Below, piece after piece: positions 45,026-53,920 of a stretch of 55,340 nucleotides of DNA. The DNA lies in NCBI GenBank assembly GCA_027314515.1, contig DAHVAR010000101.1, positions 1 through 55,340 of the forward strand. The letters run 5' to 3'. A program made the translations under genes and the position numbers. The notes beneath the pieces were generated by a model. That model ran no database searches and had not been told where the DNA came from. It saw only the letters and a program-made list of their open reading frames with translations. This DNA comes from Actinomycetota bacterium (lineage in GTDB: Bacteria > Actinomycetota > Actinomycetes > Streptosporangiales > Streptosporangiaceae). Position 1 is the first letter of the stretch. Every line of letters starts with the position of its first letter.

Positions 45026-45979
45026 GTGAGTGAGCCCGCCGAGATCCGTGGGTACGCCCCTGCCGACCGCGAGGCGATCATGGCTCTCGCTGCCCGGCTC
45101 ACTGCGGGCAAGGCGCCATGGCGCGACGACGACGCCTGGCTGGCGGCCGTGCGCGGCTGGCTTTCCGATGCAACGGAGTCAGCGGGCGCACCGGACAGCG
45201 CCGTATTCGTCGCGGTCGCTGGCAACGAGATCGCCGGCGTCGTACATGCCGCTGAGCGGACGCATTTCACTGGCCAGGTGGACGCCTACGTCGGGGAACT
45301 GATCACCGCAGCGGGGCAGGAGCGGCAAGGCATCGCCCGAGCGCTGATGCGGGCCGCCGAGCAGTGGGGAGCGGCTCGCGGCCTCGACTACCTCACGCTC
45401 GAGACCGGCATGCTCAACTACCCCGCGCGTGCATTCTTCCAGGCAATCGGCTACCTCGAGGAAGACGTCAGGCTCACCAAGCAGATCCGGGGCCGGCCGG
45501 ACGGCCGGCGGCCCGACCTCAGCGCGCCGCACGCGCCCGATCTTCCGCTGCACCGCAGGCTCGCCGCCGAACTGTTCAACGGCACCTGGACGCTGCTGGA
45601 GAAGCAGGATCGGACGCCTGACGACGACGCGCGGATGATCCACATGGCGCACGCGTCCGCCTACCACTGGCTCCAGGTCGGCAAGCCGCTGAACTTCGCG
45701 CGCAGCCACTGGCTCTGCTCGCGCGTGTACTCCGTGCTTGGCCGGCCTGAGTCGGCGCTCTACCACGCGCAGCTGGCCCACGACATCTGCACCGGGCACG
45801 GCATCGGCGACGTCGATCTCGGCTACGCTTTCGAGGCACTCGCGCGGGCGCATGCGGTGGCCGGCAACCACAGCGAGTCCGCCGGCTGGCGGGACCGTGC
45901 TCGCGCAGCGGCCGCCGGCATCGCCGACGGCGAAGACCGTGAACTGCTACTCAGCGATCTCGCCACAATCCCGGCCTGA
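45026..45979 (+). CDS. GNAT acetyltransferase fused to a TPR-like helical domain
   Basis: A 317-residue protein in two parts. Residues about 1-155 are a GNAT fold, with YVGELITAAGQERQGIARAL covering the acetyl-CoA loop (QERQGIA in place of the usual Q/RxxGxG/A) and YPARAFFQAIGYLEE at its end. Residues about 175-317 form a separate helical domain with the blocks HRRLAAELFNGTWTLLEKQ, MIHMAHASAYHW and SVLGRPESALYHAQLAHDIC; similar sequences occur alone as small actinobacterial proteins. The start is a GTG six bases after TAGCGT, again fitting a leaderless promoter. Substrate unknown. Confidence 0.85.
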   Translation: MSEPAEIRGYAPADREAIMALAARLTAGKAPWRDDDAWLAAVRGWLSDATESAGAPDSAVFVAVAGNEIAGVVHAAERTHFTGQVDAYVGELITAAGQERQGIARALMRAAEQWGAARGLDYLTLETGMLNYPARAFFQAIGYLEEDVRLTKQIRGRPDGRRPDLSAPHAPDLPLHRRLAAELFNGTWTLLEKQDRTPDDDARMIHMAHASAYHWLQVGKPLNFARSHWLCSRVYSVLGRPESALYHAQLAHDICTGHGIGDVDLGYAFEALARAHAVAGNHSESAGWRDRARAAAAGIADGEDRELLLSDLATIPA

Positions 45980-46007
45980 CACCCGAATCCGAACCGCCCG
46001 AGTTCGG

Positions 46008-46979
46008 CTACCAGGCGTAAGCCTCGGGCGCGGCCCCGCCAGGGCCGGGGAAGATCTGGTCTAGCCGGGCCAGAGCCTTGTCGTCCAGGCTGATGTGCCC
46101 GGCCGCGATCGCGCTCGTCAGCTGGCCAAGCGTCCGCGGTCCGACGATCGGCGCCGTCACCGCGGGCTGATGGAGCAGCCAGGCAAGCGCGACTTGGGCT
46201 GGCTCATGGCCCAGCTCGGCGCAGAACGTCTCGTAGGCCTCGATCTGCGGGCGGCGCTCGGCGAGCATCTCGGCGGACCGCCCGGCGCCGCTGCGCGGCC
46301 CGTTTTCCTTCGCCAGCACGCCGCCGAGCAGGCCGCCGTGCAGCGGGCTCCAGGGCAGCACGCCGAGCCCGTACCCCCGGCACGCAGGCAGCACTTCGAG
46401 CTCGACCGTGCGCTCGGCCAGGTTGTACAGGCTCTGCTCGCTGACCAGGCCAAGCGATCCGCGCCGGCCCGCTGCCTCCTGCGCCTGCGCGAGGTGCCAT
46501 CCGGCGAAGTTCGATGAGCCGGTGTAGGTCACCTTGCCCTGCGTGCGCAGCACCGACATCGCTTCCCAGATCTCATCCCACGTCGTCGACCGGTCCACGT
46601 GATGCATCTGGTAGAGGTCGATGTGGTCGGTCTTCAGCCGGCGCAGCGACGCCTCGCAGGACTGGCGGATGTTGATCGCCGACAGGAACCGGTCATTGGG
46701 CCACTCGCCCTTGCCACCGTACAGCTTGGTCGCCAGCACGATCTTGTCCCGGCGACCGGGCGCGGCGGCAAGCCAGTCGCCGACGATCGACTCGGTCACG
46801 CCCTCGGCGCGCGGCCGTCCGTACGTGTTCGCCGTGTCGAAGAAGTTGACGCCCTGCTCAAGGGCATGGTCCATGATGTGGTGCGCATCGGCCGGATCGG
46901 TGTGCGCACCGAAGTTCATCGTGCCCAGGCAGATCCTGCTGACGGTGGCGCCGCTGCGGCCGAGGTGGGTGTAGTCCAT
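46008..46979 (-). CDS. Aldo/keto reductase
   Basis: A 323-residue NADPH-type aldo/keto reductase. The tetrad is visible: Asp and Tyr in FFDTANTYG, Lys in ATKLYGG, and His in YQMHHVD. The Trp- and Asn-rich GSSNFAGWHLAQ and the PLHGGLLGG loop resemble the YhdN/IolS-like group. It may act on a sugar or other carbonyl. It follows mscL by nine bases on the same strand. Confidence 0.93.
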   Translation of the reverse strand: MDYTHLGRSGATVSRICLGTMNFGAHTDPADAHHIMDHALEQGVNFFDTANTYGRPRAEGVTESIVGDWLAAAPGRRDKIVLATKLYGGKGEWPNDRFLSAINIRQSCEASLRRLKTDHIDLYQMHHVDRSTTWDEIWEAMSVLRTQGKVTYTGSSNFAGWHLAQAQEAAGRRGSLGLVSEQSLYNLAERTVELEVLPACRGYGLGVLPWSPLHGGLLGGVLAKENGPRSGAGRSAEMLAERRPQIEAYETFCAELGHEPAQVALAWLLHQPAVTAPIVGPRTLGQLTSAIAAGHISLDDKALARLDQIFPGPGGAAPEAYAW

Positions 46980-46988
46980 GGAGCCAAC

Positions 46989-47411
46989 CTACGCGGCCGG
47001 CTGGTCCGTGCCGCAGTACTTGCATTTCGACGCGGCGGCCGGAAGATCGGCGGACAGGCACGCCGGGCAGGTCTTCACCGGCGCCGGCGCGCCGAACACG
47101 GTGACTCCGCGCCGGGCCGAGACCGCCTTGTACGGCAGGATGATGACGAAGTAAATGACGGCCATGAAGATGACGAAGTAGATCACGGCCGAGATGAACG
47201 CGCCGGCGTTCACGAACGTCGCCGTATTCCCCGCAGCGCCGAGCTGCCAGCCGAGGCCCGCCGAGTTCGTACCCTCCGCGCGCGCCACCAGCGGGTTGAT
47301 GATGCTGGTGGTGAAGGCACTGATCAGCGTGCTGAAGGCGAGCGCCACGATCAGGCCCACCGCAACGACGATGATGTCGCCGCGCAGCAAGAAGTTGCGG
47401 AAACCCTTCAT
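46989..47411 (-). CDS. mscL: Large-conductance mechanosensitive channel with C-terminal zinc ribbon
   Basis: A 140-residue MscL. MKGFRNFLLRGDIIVVAVGL is the N-terminal helix and first membrane helix with the pore-lining region, and a second helix is near residues 75-95 (VIYFVIFMAVIYFVIILPYK). It opens under membrane tension to release solutes. Unlike E. coli MscL, the C-terminus ends in two CxxC pairs (CPAC and CKYC), a zinc-ribbon-like tail. ATG 47411 has GGAGA seven bases upstream. It faces the nitroreductase gene across a 162-base divergent gap with no other clear signal. Confidence 0.93.
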   Translation of the reverse strand: MKGFRNFLLRGDIIVVAVGLIVALAFSTLISAFTTSIINPLVARAEGTNSAGLGWQLGAAGNTATFVNAGAFISAVIYFVIFMAVIYFVIILPYKAVSARRGVTVFGAPAPVKTCPACLSADLPAAASKCKYCGTDQPAA

Positions 47412-47573
47412 TACTGTTCTCCGTTCTGCACTGCCGGTGGTCTGCACTTAACCGCGTGCATACCCAGTCGGCCGACCGCCGCATCGCCCGTTTCCTGCCT
47501 GTCGTCACCGGACCGGAGGCCCGGGACGTATGGCATGATCCGGTCCAGGGTAGCGGTGGCGGAAGGCGGCACG

Positions 47574-48239
47574 ATGGATATTTACGAGGCGCTGTACACG
47601 ACCAGGGCGATGCGGCGGGTCAAGCCGGACCCGATCCCGCACGTCGTCCAGGCCCGCATCCTGGACGCCGCCATCCGCGCGCCGAGCGGCGGCAACGCTC
47701 AGGACTGGCGATTCCTGCTGATCGACGATCCGGACGTCAAGGCGAAGCTGGGGCCGCTGTACCGGGACGCGATCGGCAGGCTGTGGGAGACGTTCTACCG
47801 CGAGCGGCTCGAGCGCGCGAGGTCCGCGCCCGACGATCGCCAGAGCGCCTCGCTGCTGCGGGTGCAGGCGTCCGCGCAGCACCTCGCCGACCACTTCGAG
47901 GACGTGCCGCTATTCCTGGCCGCGTTCGCTCGCGGCGACGGCTCCGGTGGCTCCATCTTCCCGGCAGTGTGGAGCGCCCAGCTCGCCGCCAGGGCTGACG
48001 GCGTCGGCAGCTCGCTGACCTCGGTCCTCGGCATCTTCCATGGCGAGCAGGCCATGCAGATCCTGGGCGGGCCGGCTGGCAAGGGCTGGAGCATGGCGTG
48101 CCTGGTCTCGCTCGGCTACCCGACCGGGCGGTGGGGCGTGGCCCCCCGGCGGCCTGCCCACGAAGTGGCCTTCCGCAACCGCTGGGGCACGCCAGTCGGA
48201 TTCGAGGTCAGCGAGCCGTTGTGGCCGCCAGCGGACTGA
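47574..48239 (+). CDS. Nitroreductase-family flavoenzyme
   Basis: A 221-residue FMN-dependent nitroreductase-like protein. MDIYEALYTTRAMRRVKPDP and RAPSGGNAQDWRFLLI are the classical FMN-binding starts, and SLGYPTGRWGVAPRRP lies near the C-terminus. The substrate could be a nitroaromatic, a quinone or a cofactor such as F420-linked compounds. GGAAGG seven bases upstream supports the ATG at 47574. It is convergent with the diacylglycerol-kinase-like gene. Confidence 0.92.
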   Translation: MDIYEALYTTRAMRRVKPDPIPHVVQARILDAAIRAPSGGNAQDWRFLLIDDPDVKAKLGPLYRDAIGRLWETFYRERLERARSAPDDRQSASLLRVQASAQHLADHFEDVPLFLAAFARGDGSGGSIFPAVWSAQLAARADGVGSSLTSVLGIFHGEQAMQILGGPAGKGWSMACLVSLGYPTGRWGVAPRRPAHEVAFRNRWGTPVGFEVSEPLWPPAD

Positions 48240-48260
48240 TCCGGCGGCGCCGATGCGTGC

Positions 48261-48311
48261 AGCCAGCCGCCGGCCTTAGCCAGCTGCCGGCCTTAGCCAG
48301 CTGCCGGCACT
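48261..48311. repeat. 3 x 17-bp tandem repeat between convergent genes
   Basis: Three copies of AGCCAGCTGCCGGCCTT, the outer two with substitutions. They fill most of the 78-base gap between the nitroreductase and diacylglycerol-kinase stops. Confidence 0.95.
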
Positions 48312-48317
48312 GCGCGC

Positions 48318-49202
48318 CTAAGCCGGAACCCGGACCAGCAGGGCGCCTGGCCGGATCGCCACCGTCAGCGACCGGCCGCTGGTGATGACCTCGCCATCGA
48401 TCTGCCGCGGCAGTTCCTCGTCGGCGCATATCTCGATTTCGCGCGCTCGGCGGCGCTCCAGCTGCCGATCGGCGGCCCGGCTGTGCACCGCGACGCGCAG
48501 GCCGACCTGCAGCCAGCCGGCCAGCCCGGACGGCGCCAGGATCAGCACGTCGAGCACGCCGTCGTCGACGCGCGCGTCCGGCAGGATCGGGAAGCCGCCC
48601 GGCAGCGCGCCCGAGTTCCCGACCGTGATCGCCCTGGCGCGCCTGATCAGCGGCTCGCCGCCGTCCAGCCGCAGGGAGAACGTAGCGGGCCGGCGCAGCA
48701 ACTGGCCGACCGCGGCCCCGGCGTACGCGGGCCAGCCCGCCAGGCGCCTGGCGGCATCCGGTGTCGCGCCCACGACGGCGGCGTCCAGCCCGATTCCGGC
48801 CATCGCGGTGAACACGATGCCGTCCGCGGTCGCCAGGTCGATCCGCGCGTCCCGGCCCCCGAACGCGGTCGCGAGCGCCGCATCCAGTCCGGCGGGAACG
48901 CCCAGTGCCCTGGCCGTCAGGTTCGCCGAGCCGGCCGGCACGATCGCCAGCGGAACGCTCGTCCCGGCCAGCGCCTGCGCGCACGCCCGCACGGTGCCGT
49001 CACCGCCAACGCAGATGACAAGCTGGGCGCCGTCCTCGACAGCGGTCAGGGCCGCCGCGGAACCGGCATCGCCTGCCGACGTCGCCAGCATCCGCGGCGG
49101 CGCCCAGCCGTACTCCGCCGCGGCCCGCTCACAGCGCTGCCGCAGCCGGTCCAGGCCGCCGCGGACCCGGGTCGGGTTGACGACCACGGCTGGCAATCTC
49201 AT
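48318..49202 (-). CDS. Diacylglycerol kinase/sphingosine kinase-family protein
   Basis: A 294-residue lipid-kinase-fold protein. VVVNPTR and the ATP-binding GGDGTVRACAQAL lie in the N-terminal half, followed by VPAGSANLTARAL and the C-terminal beta domain with LPDARVDDGVLDVLIL. It would phosphorylate a lipid such as diacylglycerol, but could act on another lipid. The ATG is preceded by GGGGAG only two to four bases upstream, and that sequence is inside a hairpin arm, so translation may be controlled. Confidence 0.93.
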   Translation of the reverse strand: MRLPAVVVNPTRVRGGLDRLRQRCERAAAEYGWAPPRMLATSAGDAGSAAALTAVEDGAQLVICVGGDGTVRACAQALAGTSVPLAIVPAGSANLTARALGVPAGLDAALATAFGGRDARIDLATADGIVFTAMAGIGLDAAVVGATPDAARRLAGWPAYAGAAVGQLLRRPATFSLRLDGGEPLIRRARAITVGNSGALPGGFPILPDARVDDGVLDVLILAPSGLAGWLQVGLRVAVHSRAADRQLERRRAREIEICADEELPRQIDGEVITSGRSLTVAIRPGALLVRVPA

Positions 49203-49205
49203 AAC

Positions 49206-49299
49206 TCCCCGGCAACATCATCTAGCTGACTCCCTGCTGGTTTGCCGGGGATAAAACGCTCATAGCGGGCGCTGATAGCCGGGAAACTAGCAGGGAGTC
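49206..49299 (-). promoter_or_regulatory. Two conflicting hairpins before the lipid-kinase gene (candidate RNA switch)
   Basis: In the minus-strand RNA between the Pgm stop (49335) and the kinase ATG (49202), two hairpins compete. Hairpin A pairs GACTCCCTGCTAGTTT (49299-49284) with AAACCAGCAGGGAGTC (49243-49228), 15 of 16 pairs. Hairpin B pairs TCCCCGGCAA (49251-49242) with TTGCCGGGGA (49215-49206), perfect, and the latter covers the GGGGAG before the ATG. The two share bases 49242-49243 and interleave, so they should exclude each other or form a pseudoknot. A small hairpin (CGCTATGAGCG) followed by TTTTAT lies inside A and could be a weak terminator for pgm. No known riboswitch is recognised. 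Confidence 0.55.
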
Positions 49300-49334
49300 G
49301 AATCTGGGAGCCGACCAGGGCTCGCCACCAATTG

Positions 49335-50963
49335 TCAGCTAAGGATGCCGGCGAGCAACTGCTGCGCTTCGCTCTGGATGCGGGCCAGGTGGCCGGGCCC
49401 GCGGAAGGACTCCGCGTACAGCTTGTAGACATCTTCGGTGCCGGACGGCCGGGCGGCGAACCAGCCGGAGTCGGTGACCACCTTGATCCCGCCCAGCGGC
49501 TCGCCGTTGCCCGGCGCAGCGGTCAGCCGGGCCAGCACCGGCTCGCCGGCCAGCTCCGCGGCCCCGAGCTGATCCGGGGACAGCCTGGCGAGCACTGCCT
49601 TCTGCTCCGGCGTCGCGGGCGCGTCGATCCGGGCGTACGCGGGGTCACCGAGCCGGTCGGCCGTCGACCGGTACAGCGTGCTCGGCGAGCTGCCGGTGAC
49701 CGCGATGATCTCGGCGGCGAGCAAGTTCAGGATGATCCCGTCCTTGTCCGTCGTCCACACCCGGCCGTCCCGGCACAGGAACGATGCGCCAGCGCTTTCC
49801 TCGCCGCCGAACGCCAGGCTCCCGTCGGTCAGGCCGGGCACGAACCACTTGAAGCCGACGGGTACTTCCACCAGGCGCCGGCCGCTTTCGTCGGCCACCC
49901 GGTCGATCATCGACGAACTGACCATGGTCTTGCCCACGGCAGCGTCGGCCGGCCAGCCGTCCCGGTGCCGGATCAGGTACTCGATCGCGGCAGCCAGATA
50001 GTGATTGGGGTTCATCAGCCCCGCGTCGGGGGTCACGATGCCATGCCGGTCAGCGTCGGTGTCGTTGCCCGTCGCCACCGCGAAGTCAGCGCGCCGCCCG
50101 ATCAGCGACGCCATCGCGCTCGGCGACGAGCAGTCCATCCTGATCCGGCCATCCCAGTCCAGCGTCATGAACCGGAACGTGGGATCGACGACCGGGTTCA
50201 CGACGGTGAGCTCCAGCTCGTACCGATCGGCGATCTCGCTCCAGTAGGCCACGCTGGCGCCACCGAGCGGGTCCGCGCCGATCCGGACGTGCGCGGCCCT
50301 GATCGCCGCCATGTCGATGACAAACGGGAGCGCGGCAACGTAGTCACCGAGAAAGTCGAACCGGCCGGCCGCCTGCCGTGCCCTGGCCACCGGAATGCGG
50401 CGCACCTCGCGAAGCCCGCCGGTCAGCAACTCGTTGGCGCGCACTTGGATAGCCGAGGTCACCGCAGCGCCGGCTGGCCCGCCGTCGGGCGGGTTGTACT
50501 TGAAGCCGCCGTCGTCGGGCGGGTTGTGCGACGGCGTGATGACGATGCCGTCCGCCGGGCCGGCGGTGCGACCAGCGTTGTACGCGATGATCGCGCGGGA
50601 CAGCGCTGGCGTCGGGGTGAAACCATCCCGGCTGTCGATGAGGATCTCGGCGTCGTTGGCCGCGAGCACTTCGAGCGCCGTGACCATGGCTGGCTCCGAC
50701 AGCGCGTGCGTATCCCGGCCGACGAAGATCGGCCCGGTGATGCCAGCGACGGCCCTGTATTCGCAGATGGCCTGGGTCATGGCGGCGATGTGATCGGAGT
50801 TGAACGACAGCCGGAGCGCACTGCCCCGGTGCCCGGAGGTACCGAACGACACCCGCTGCGACGGCTGCGCCGGATCCGGGTGCTCGCTGAAGTACGCGGT
50901 CACCAGCGTGGCCACATCGACCAGGTCGGTGGCCGCGGCCGGCTGACCGGCCCGCTCGTCCAT
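49335..50963 (-). CDS. pgm: Phosphoglucomutase (alpha-D-glucose)
   Basis: A 542-residue phosphoglucomutase that interconverts glucose 1- and 6-phosphate. [19 protein letters not shown] opens domain 1, [11 protein letters not shown] contains the phosphorylated Ser, and DTDADRHG binds Mg2+. The C-terminal domain has [17 protein letters not shown]. Length and motifs match the Pgm family. It lies 57 bases after a second, larger mutase on the same strand. Confidence 0.95.
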   Translation of the reverse strand: MDERAGQPAAATDLVDVATLVTAYFSEHPDPAQPSQRVSFGTSGHRGSALRLSFNSDHIAAMTQAICEYRAVAGITGPIFVGRDTHALSEPAMVTALEVLAANDAEILIDSRDGFTPTPALSRAIIAYNAGRTAGPADGIVITPSHNPPDDGGFKYNPPDGGPAGAAVTSAIQVRANELLTGGLREVRRIPVARARQAAGRFDFLGDYVAALPFVIDMAAIRAAHVRIGADPLGGASVAYWSEIADRYELELTVVNPVVDPTFRFMTLDWDGRIRMDCSSPSAMASLIGRRADFAVATGNDTDADRHGIVTPDAGLMNPNHYLAAAIEYLIRHRDGWPADAAVGKTMVSSSMIDRVADESGRRLVEVPVGFKWFVPGLTDGSLAFGGEESAGASFLCRDGRVWTTDKDGIILNLLAAEIIAVTGSSPSTLYRSTADRLGDPAYARIDAPATPEQKAVLARLSPDQLGAAELAGEPVLARLTAAPGNGEPLGGIKVVTDSGWFAARPSGTEDVYKLYAESFRGPGHLARIQSEAQQLLAGILS

Positions 50964-51020
50964 CAGCCCCGTCCCCTCACTTCGTAAGGTGCCGTCGGCC
51001 CGGTTGCGCCACTGGCGGGC

Positions 51021-52988
51021 CTAGCCCGGCTGGTAACCGGCCTTCTGCTGCACCGGCATCACATCCGGGAGCTCGAGAGCAGCCGCCGACAGCTCGTAAC
51101 CGGCGCGCCTGGCCAGATCCGCGTACACGGCTGAGCAGTCTGCGGTCACCGCGGCCGAAAGTTCCGCGTATCGCGCGGCGGCACCAGGTCGCGGCGGCTC
51201 GGCATAGTCGAAGTAATACTTGAGCTTGGCCTCGGTTCCGGACGGGCGCACCACGATCCGGTAATGCTCGCTGATCATCTCCAGCACGTCCCTGGCTGCC
51301 TTCTCGCCCGGGGACAGCGTTCGACCGGACCGGGGCCCGTCGGTACCGTCCACCAGGAAGTCGTGCCGGACCGTGACGGGCTCGCTGCCGAGTCGCTCCA
51401 GCGGCTGCTCGCGCAGCGACCGCATAACGGCCTTGATCTGCTCCGCGCCGTCCGCGCCGAGCAGCACGAGCGACCGGCCGTGCTCGATGTGGACCCCGGT
51501 GGCCGCGTAGACATCCATCAGGTAGTCCCACAGGGTCCGTCCGCTGCGGCGCATCGACGCGTGCAAGTGCGCGATGATGAACCCGCCGGACGCCGCGTCC
51601 TTGTCGCGCAGGTCAGTCGTGGTCAGGTAACCGTGGCTCTCTTCGGAGGCCAGCACGAGCGCCACTGGCCCGGTAGCGGACTCCTCGAGCGTGTCAAGCA
51701 ACTGGCCGACGAACTTGAAACCGATCATCAGGTCGTCGGTGACCCGGACCTTGGACCCCAGCGTGCCGATCACGCGCAGCACCCGGCTGGTCGCCACCGT
51801 GGTGATCAGGTCCCCGGAGAGCCGCGGCCCGGCCGGGTCGGCGATCAGGAAGTAGGCGATGATCGCGCCGATCTGGTTCCCGGTCAGGTGCCGCCAGGAC
51901 CCGTCCGCCAGCTTCACCTCCACGCCGAGGCGGTCGGCGTCCGGATCGCTGGACAGCACCAGCTCGGCGCCAGCCGACGCGGCGAACTCGATCGCCGGAT
52001 CGGTGACGCCCGGGATCTCCGGGTTCGGCGAGCGCATCGGGATCGGCGCGAACGAGCCGTCCGGGTACTGGTCGGGCGGTGTGTGCAGCTGATACCCGGC
52101 CCCGGCCAGGGTCTCCCCCACGTTCGCCAGCCCGGTGCCGCACAGCGGCGTGTACACCACCGGCACGCTCCCCCGGAACGGAGCCGAAGAAGCGCAGATC
52201 GCGGCGTCCCGGCTGACATACATACCGATGTACTTACGGTGCACGTCGGCCGGAATCTCGGCGGCCACCCCGAGGTACCGGGCGGCAAGTTCCTCAATCC
52301 GCGGGTCGAGCTCGACCTGCTCGACCGCGCGGGACAGGGTCGAGTCCTCCGGCGGGCAGTACTGGCCGCCGGTCGGCGTGTAGACCTTGAATCCGTTGTC
52401 ATCGGGGTGATTGTGCGAGGCCGACACGTTGAGCCCGCCTGCCGCGTGCAGCGCGCGGATCGCGTACGACAGCTCCGGCGTCGGCATGTACGCGTCGGGG
52501 TCCTTGGGTGCGGTGAGGTAGGTCTCGAACCCGTAAACGGCGTAGAGCTGGCAGGCCAGCAGGGCCAGGCTGCGGGAGCTGGTACCCAGCAGCGACCAGT
52601 CCTCGCCCATGAACGTGTGCAGCCGGTTGATGTCGGTGAACACCCGGGTGTCGTTGGCGACGACGACTGTCCGGCTGGAGTCCCCGCCAGTCTGCTTCAG
52701 GAACTCGCAGTGCCCAGCGACGGTCAGGGCAAGAGTCCGGGGATTAATCCGGTTTGGCCCGATACCGACCCGTCCACGCCTGCCACCGGTGCCGAACGGG
52801 ATATCGCACCTGAACGCATCGACGATCATCTCGACAGGCGCCTGCTCGGCAAACCGCCGCAGCTCGGAGCTGCTGACAAACAGCTGATCCGCGGAGAGCC
52901 AATGGCGCAGGGTCGCCGCCGCGGCGGCACCGCCGTTCGGCTGCTCGGCTACTTCCGACAAGCGCTGGCTGAGATCCGGGCCGGTCAT
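51021..52988 (-). CDS. Phospho-sugar mutase, phosphoglucomutase/phosphomannomutase family
   Basis: A 655-residue member of the alpha-D-phosphohexomutase superfamily, larger than Pgm. The phosphoserine loop is SASHNHPDDNG, the metal loop is SDPDADRLG, and VVRPSGTEAKLKYYFDYAE is the phosphate-binding C-terminal motif. The N-terminal RGRVGIGPNRINPRTLALT replaces the GTSGxRG opening of Pgm and resembles the PgcA-like/PMM2 group. It may act on glucose, mannose or pentose phosphates; I cannot say which. GGAG four bases before the ATG supports the start. The 224-base divergent gap to the 2H gene contains nothing named except a -10 at 53200. Confidence 0.9.
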   Translation of the reverse strand: MTGPDLSQRLSEVAEQPNGGAAAAATLRHWLSADQLFVSSSELRRFAEQAPVEMIVDAFRCDIPFGTGGRRGRVGIGPNRINPRTLALTVAGHCEFLKQTGGDSSRTVVVANDTRVFTDINRLHTFMGEDWSLLGTSSRSLALLACQLYAVYGFETYLTAPKDPDAYMPTPELSYAIRALHAAGGLNVSASHNHPDDNGFKVYTPTGGQYCPPEDSTLSRAVEQVELDPRIEELAARYLGVAAEIPADVHRKYIGMYVSRDAAICASSAPFRGSVPVVYTPLCGTGLANVGETLAGAGYQLHTPPDQYPDGSFAPIPMRSPNPEIPGVTDPAIEFAASAGAELVLSSDPDADRLGVEVKLADGSWRHLTGNQIGAIIAYFLIADPAGPRLSGDLITTVATSRVLRVIGTLGSKVRVTDDLMIGFKFVGQLLDTLEESATGPVALVLASEESHGYLTTTDLRDKDAASGGFIIAHLHASMRRSGRTLWDYLMDVYAATGVHIEHGRSLVLLGADGAEQIKAVMRSLREQPLERLGSEPVTVRHDFLVDGTDGPRSGRTLSPGEKAARDVLEMISEHYRIVVRPSGTEAKLKYYFDYAEPPRPGAAARYAELSAAVTADCSAVYADLARRAGYELSAAALELPDVMPVQQKAGYQPG

Positions 52989-53212
52989 CTTGCTCCGCTG
53001 TTCCGCGCGATGGGCTGCTGTGTGCAGACCACCCTATGCGGGAACGGGGCTGTCCGTGCTGGCGCCCCGCAGACTCCCCGCTGTCCTGGCGGGACGAAAT
53101 ACGCTGGGCGGTGAAAGCCCGTTCCCGCCGGTCGAAGCACTGGGAACCGCGGACCGCCAGCCGGCCGGCGCCCGGCGGGCGCCGTCGCGGCGATTGAGCT
53201 AGCGTTCCTGTG

Positions 53213-53920
53213 GTGACTGACATTCAGGCCAGGCACGCCCCGTCGGTGCTCGCCGGTGAGCTGGAACTGTCGGCGAACTGGGGCCTTCCCGGCGTGGGCT
53301 ACCTGCTCATGATCCGGCCCGATCCGGCCGCCGCCGCGGCTCTGGCGGACGTGCAGCGGCAGGTGCTTGCGTTCGAGCCTGCCCTGCTGCGCCAGCCTGA
53401 GAGCCAGTTGCACACGAGCATCGCCTGGCTGCTGCCGGTCAGGCGGCAGTTCAGCGAGCCGAAGGACGCGCTGTGGGCCTCCCACGGCGACGGCTGGCTG
53501 GCGTCCATCGCCGCGATCACCGAGGCGACCCGGCCGATGCGCCTGCGTTACCGGCGCCTGGTTGCCGCCGACGCGGCGATCATCGCGCTGGCCGCGGAGC
53601 CGAACCCGGTCGGCCGCCTGCGCCGCGAGCTCACCGCGGCCCTGGGCCTGCCCTGGCCGATCACCTATAGCTCGGTGGAGACCGTGCATACCTCGCTGTT
53701 CCGCTACCGGCAGCCGCTGGCGGATCCGGCCGGCCTGCTGCGGCGGCTTGAGTCGCTGGTGATCGACATCGAGACCGCGGTCAGCGAACTGCTCATGGTG
53801 CGGGAGAGCATTTATCCCACGCTTGCCTACGAGGTGCTACGGCGGCTGCCCCTGCGCGGCGGAACGGACGGCGGCGAACCGGACGGCGGCGCGGGCGGCG
53901 CGGCGGGTGGTCAGCCGTGA
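53213..53920 (+). CDS. 2H phosphoesterase-superfamily protein
   Basis: A 235-residue protein with the two His-x-Ser/Thr motifs of the 2H superfamily (RNA ligase/cyclic-phosphodiesterase fold): LHTSIAWL with His near 67 and VHTSLFRY with His near 159, about 92 residues apart as expected. Such enzymes open or form 2',3'-cyclic phosphates or join RNA ends. The start is GTG 53213 (GTG 53210 is adjacent); TAGCGT ends seven bases before 53213, fitting a leaderless promoter. The last about 20 residues are a Gly/Asp-rich tail encoded by an approximate 15-bp repeat (53865-53894). The stop overlaps the LigD-polymerase start (GTGA), so the two are probably coupled. Confidence 0.82.
   Translation: MTDIQARHAPSVLAGELELSANWGLPGVGYLLMIRPDPAAAAALADVQRQVLAFEPALLRQPESQLHTSIAWLLPVRRQFSEPKDALWASHGDGWLASIAAITEATRPMRLRYRRLVAADAAIIALAAEPNPVGRLRRELTAALGLPWPITYSSVETVHTSLFRYRQPLADPAGLLRRLESLVIDIETAVSELLMVRESIYPTLAYEVLRRLPLRGGTDGGEPDGGAGGAAGGQP

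Noticed and set aside
49284-49330. tRNA-like 3' end (TCGAATC and CCACCA-like bases)
   Set aside because: The bases flanking the supposed T-loop do not pair, and no acceptor or anticodon arm can be drawn.
49332-53114. Two long plus-strand frames opposite the two mutases
   Set aside because: They are antisense to strongly conserved enzymes and lack any motif.
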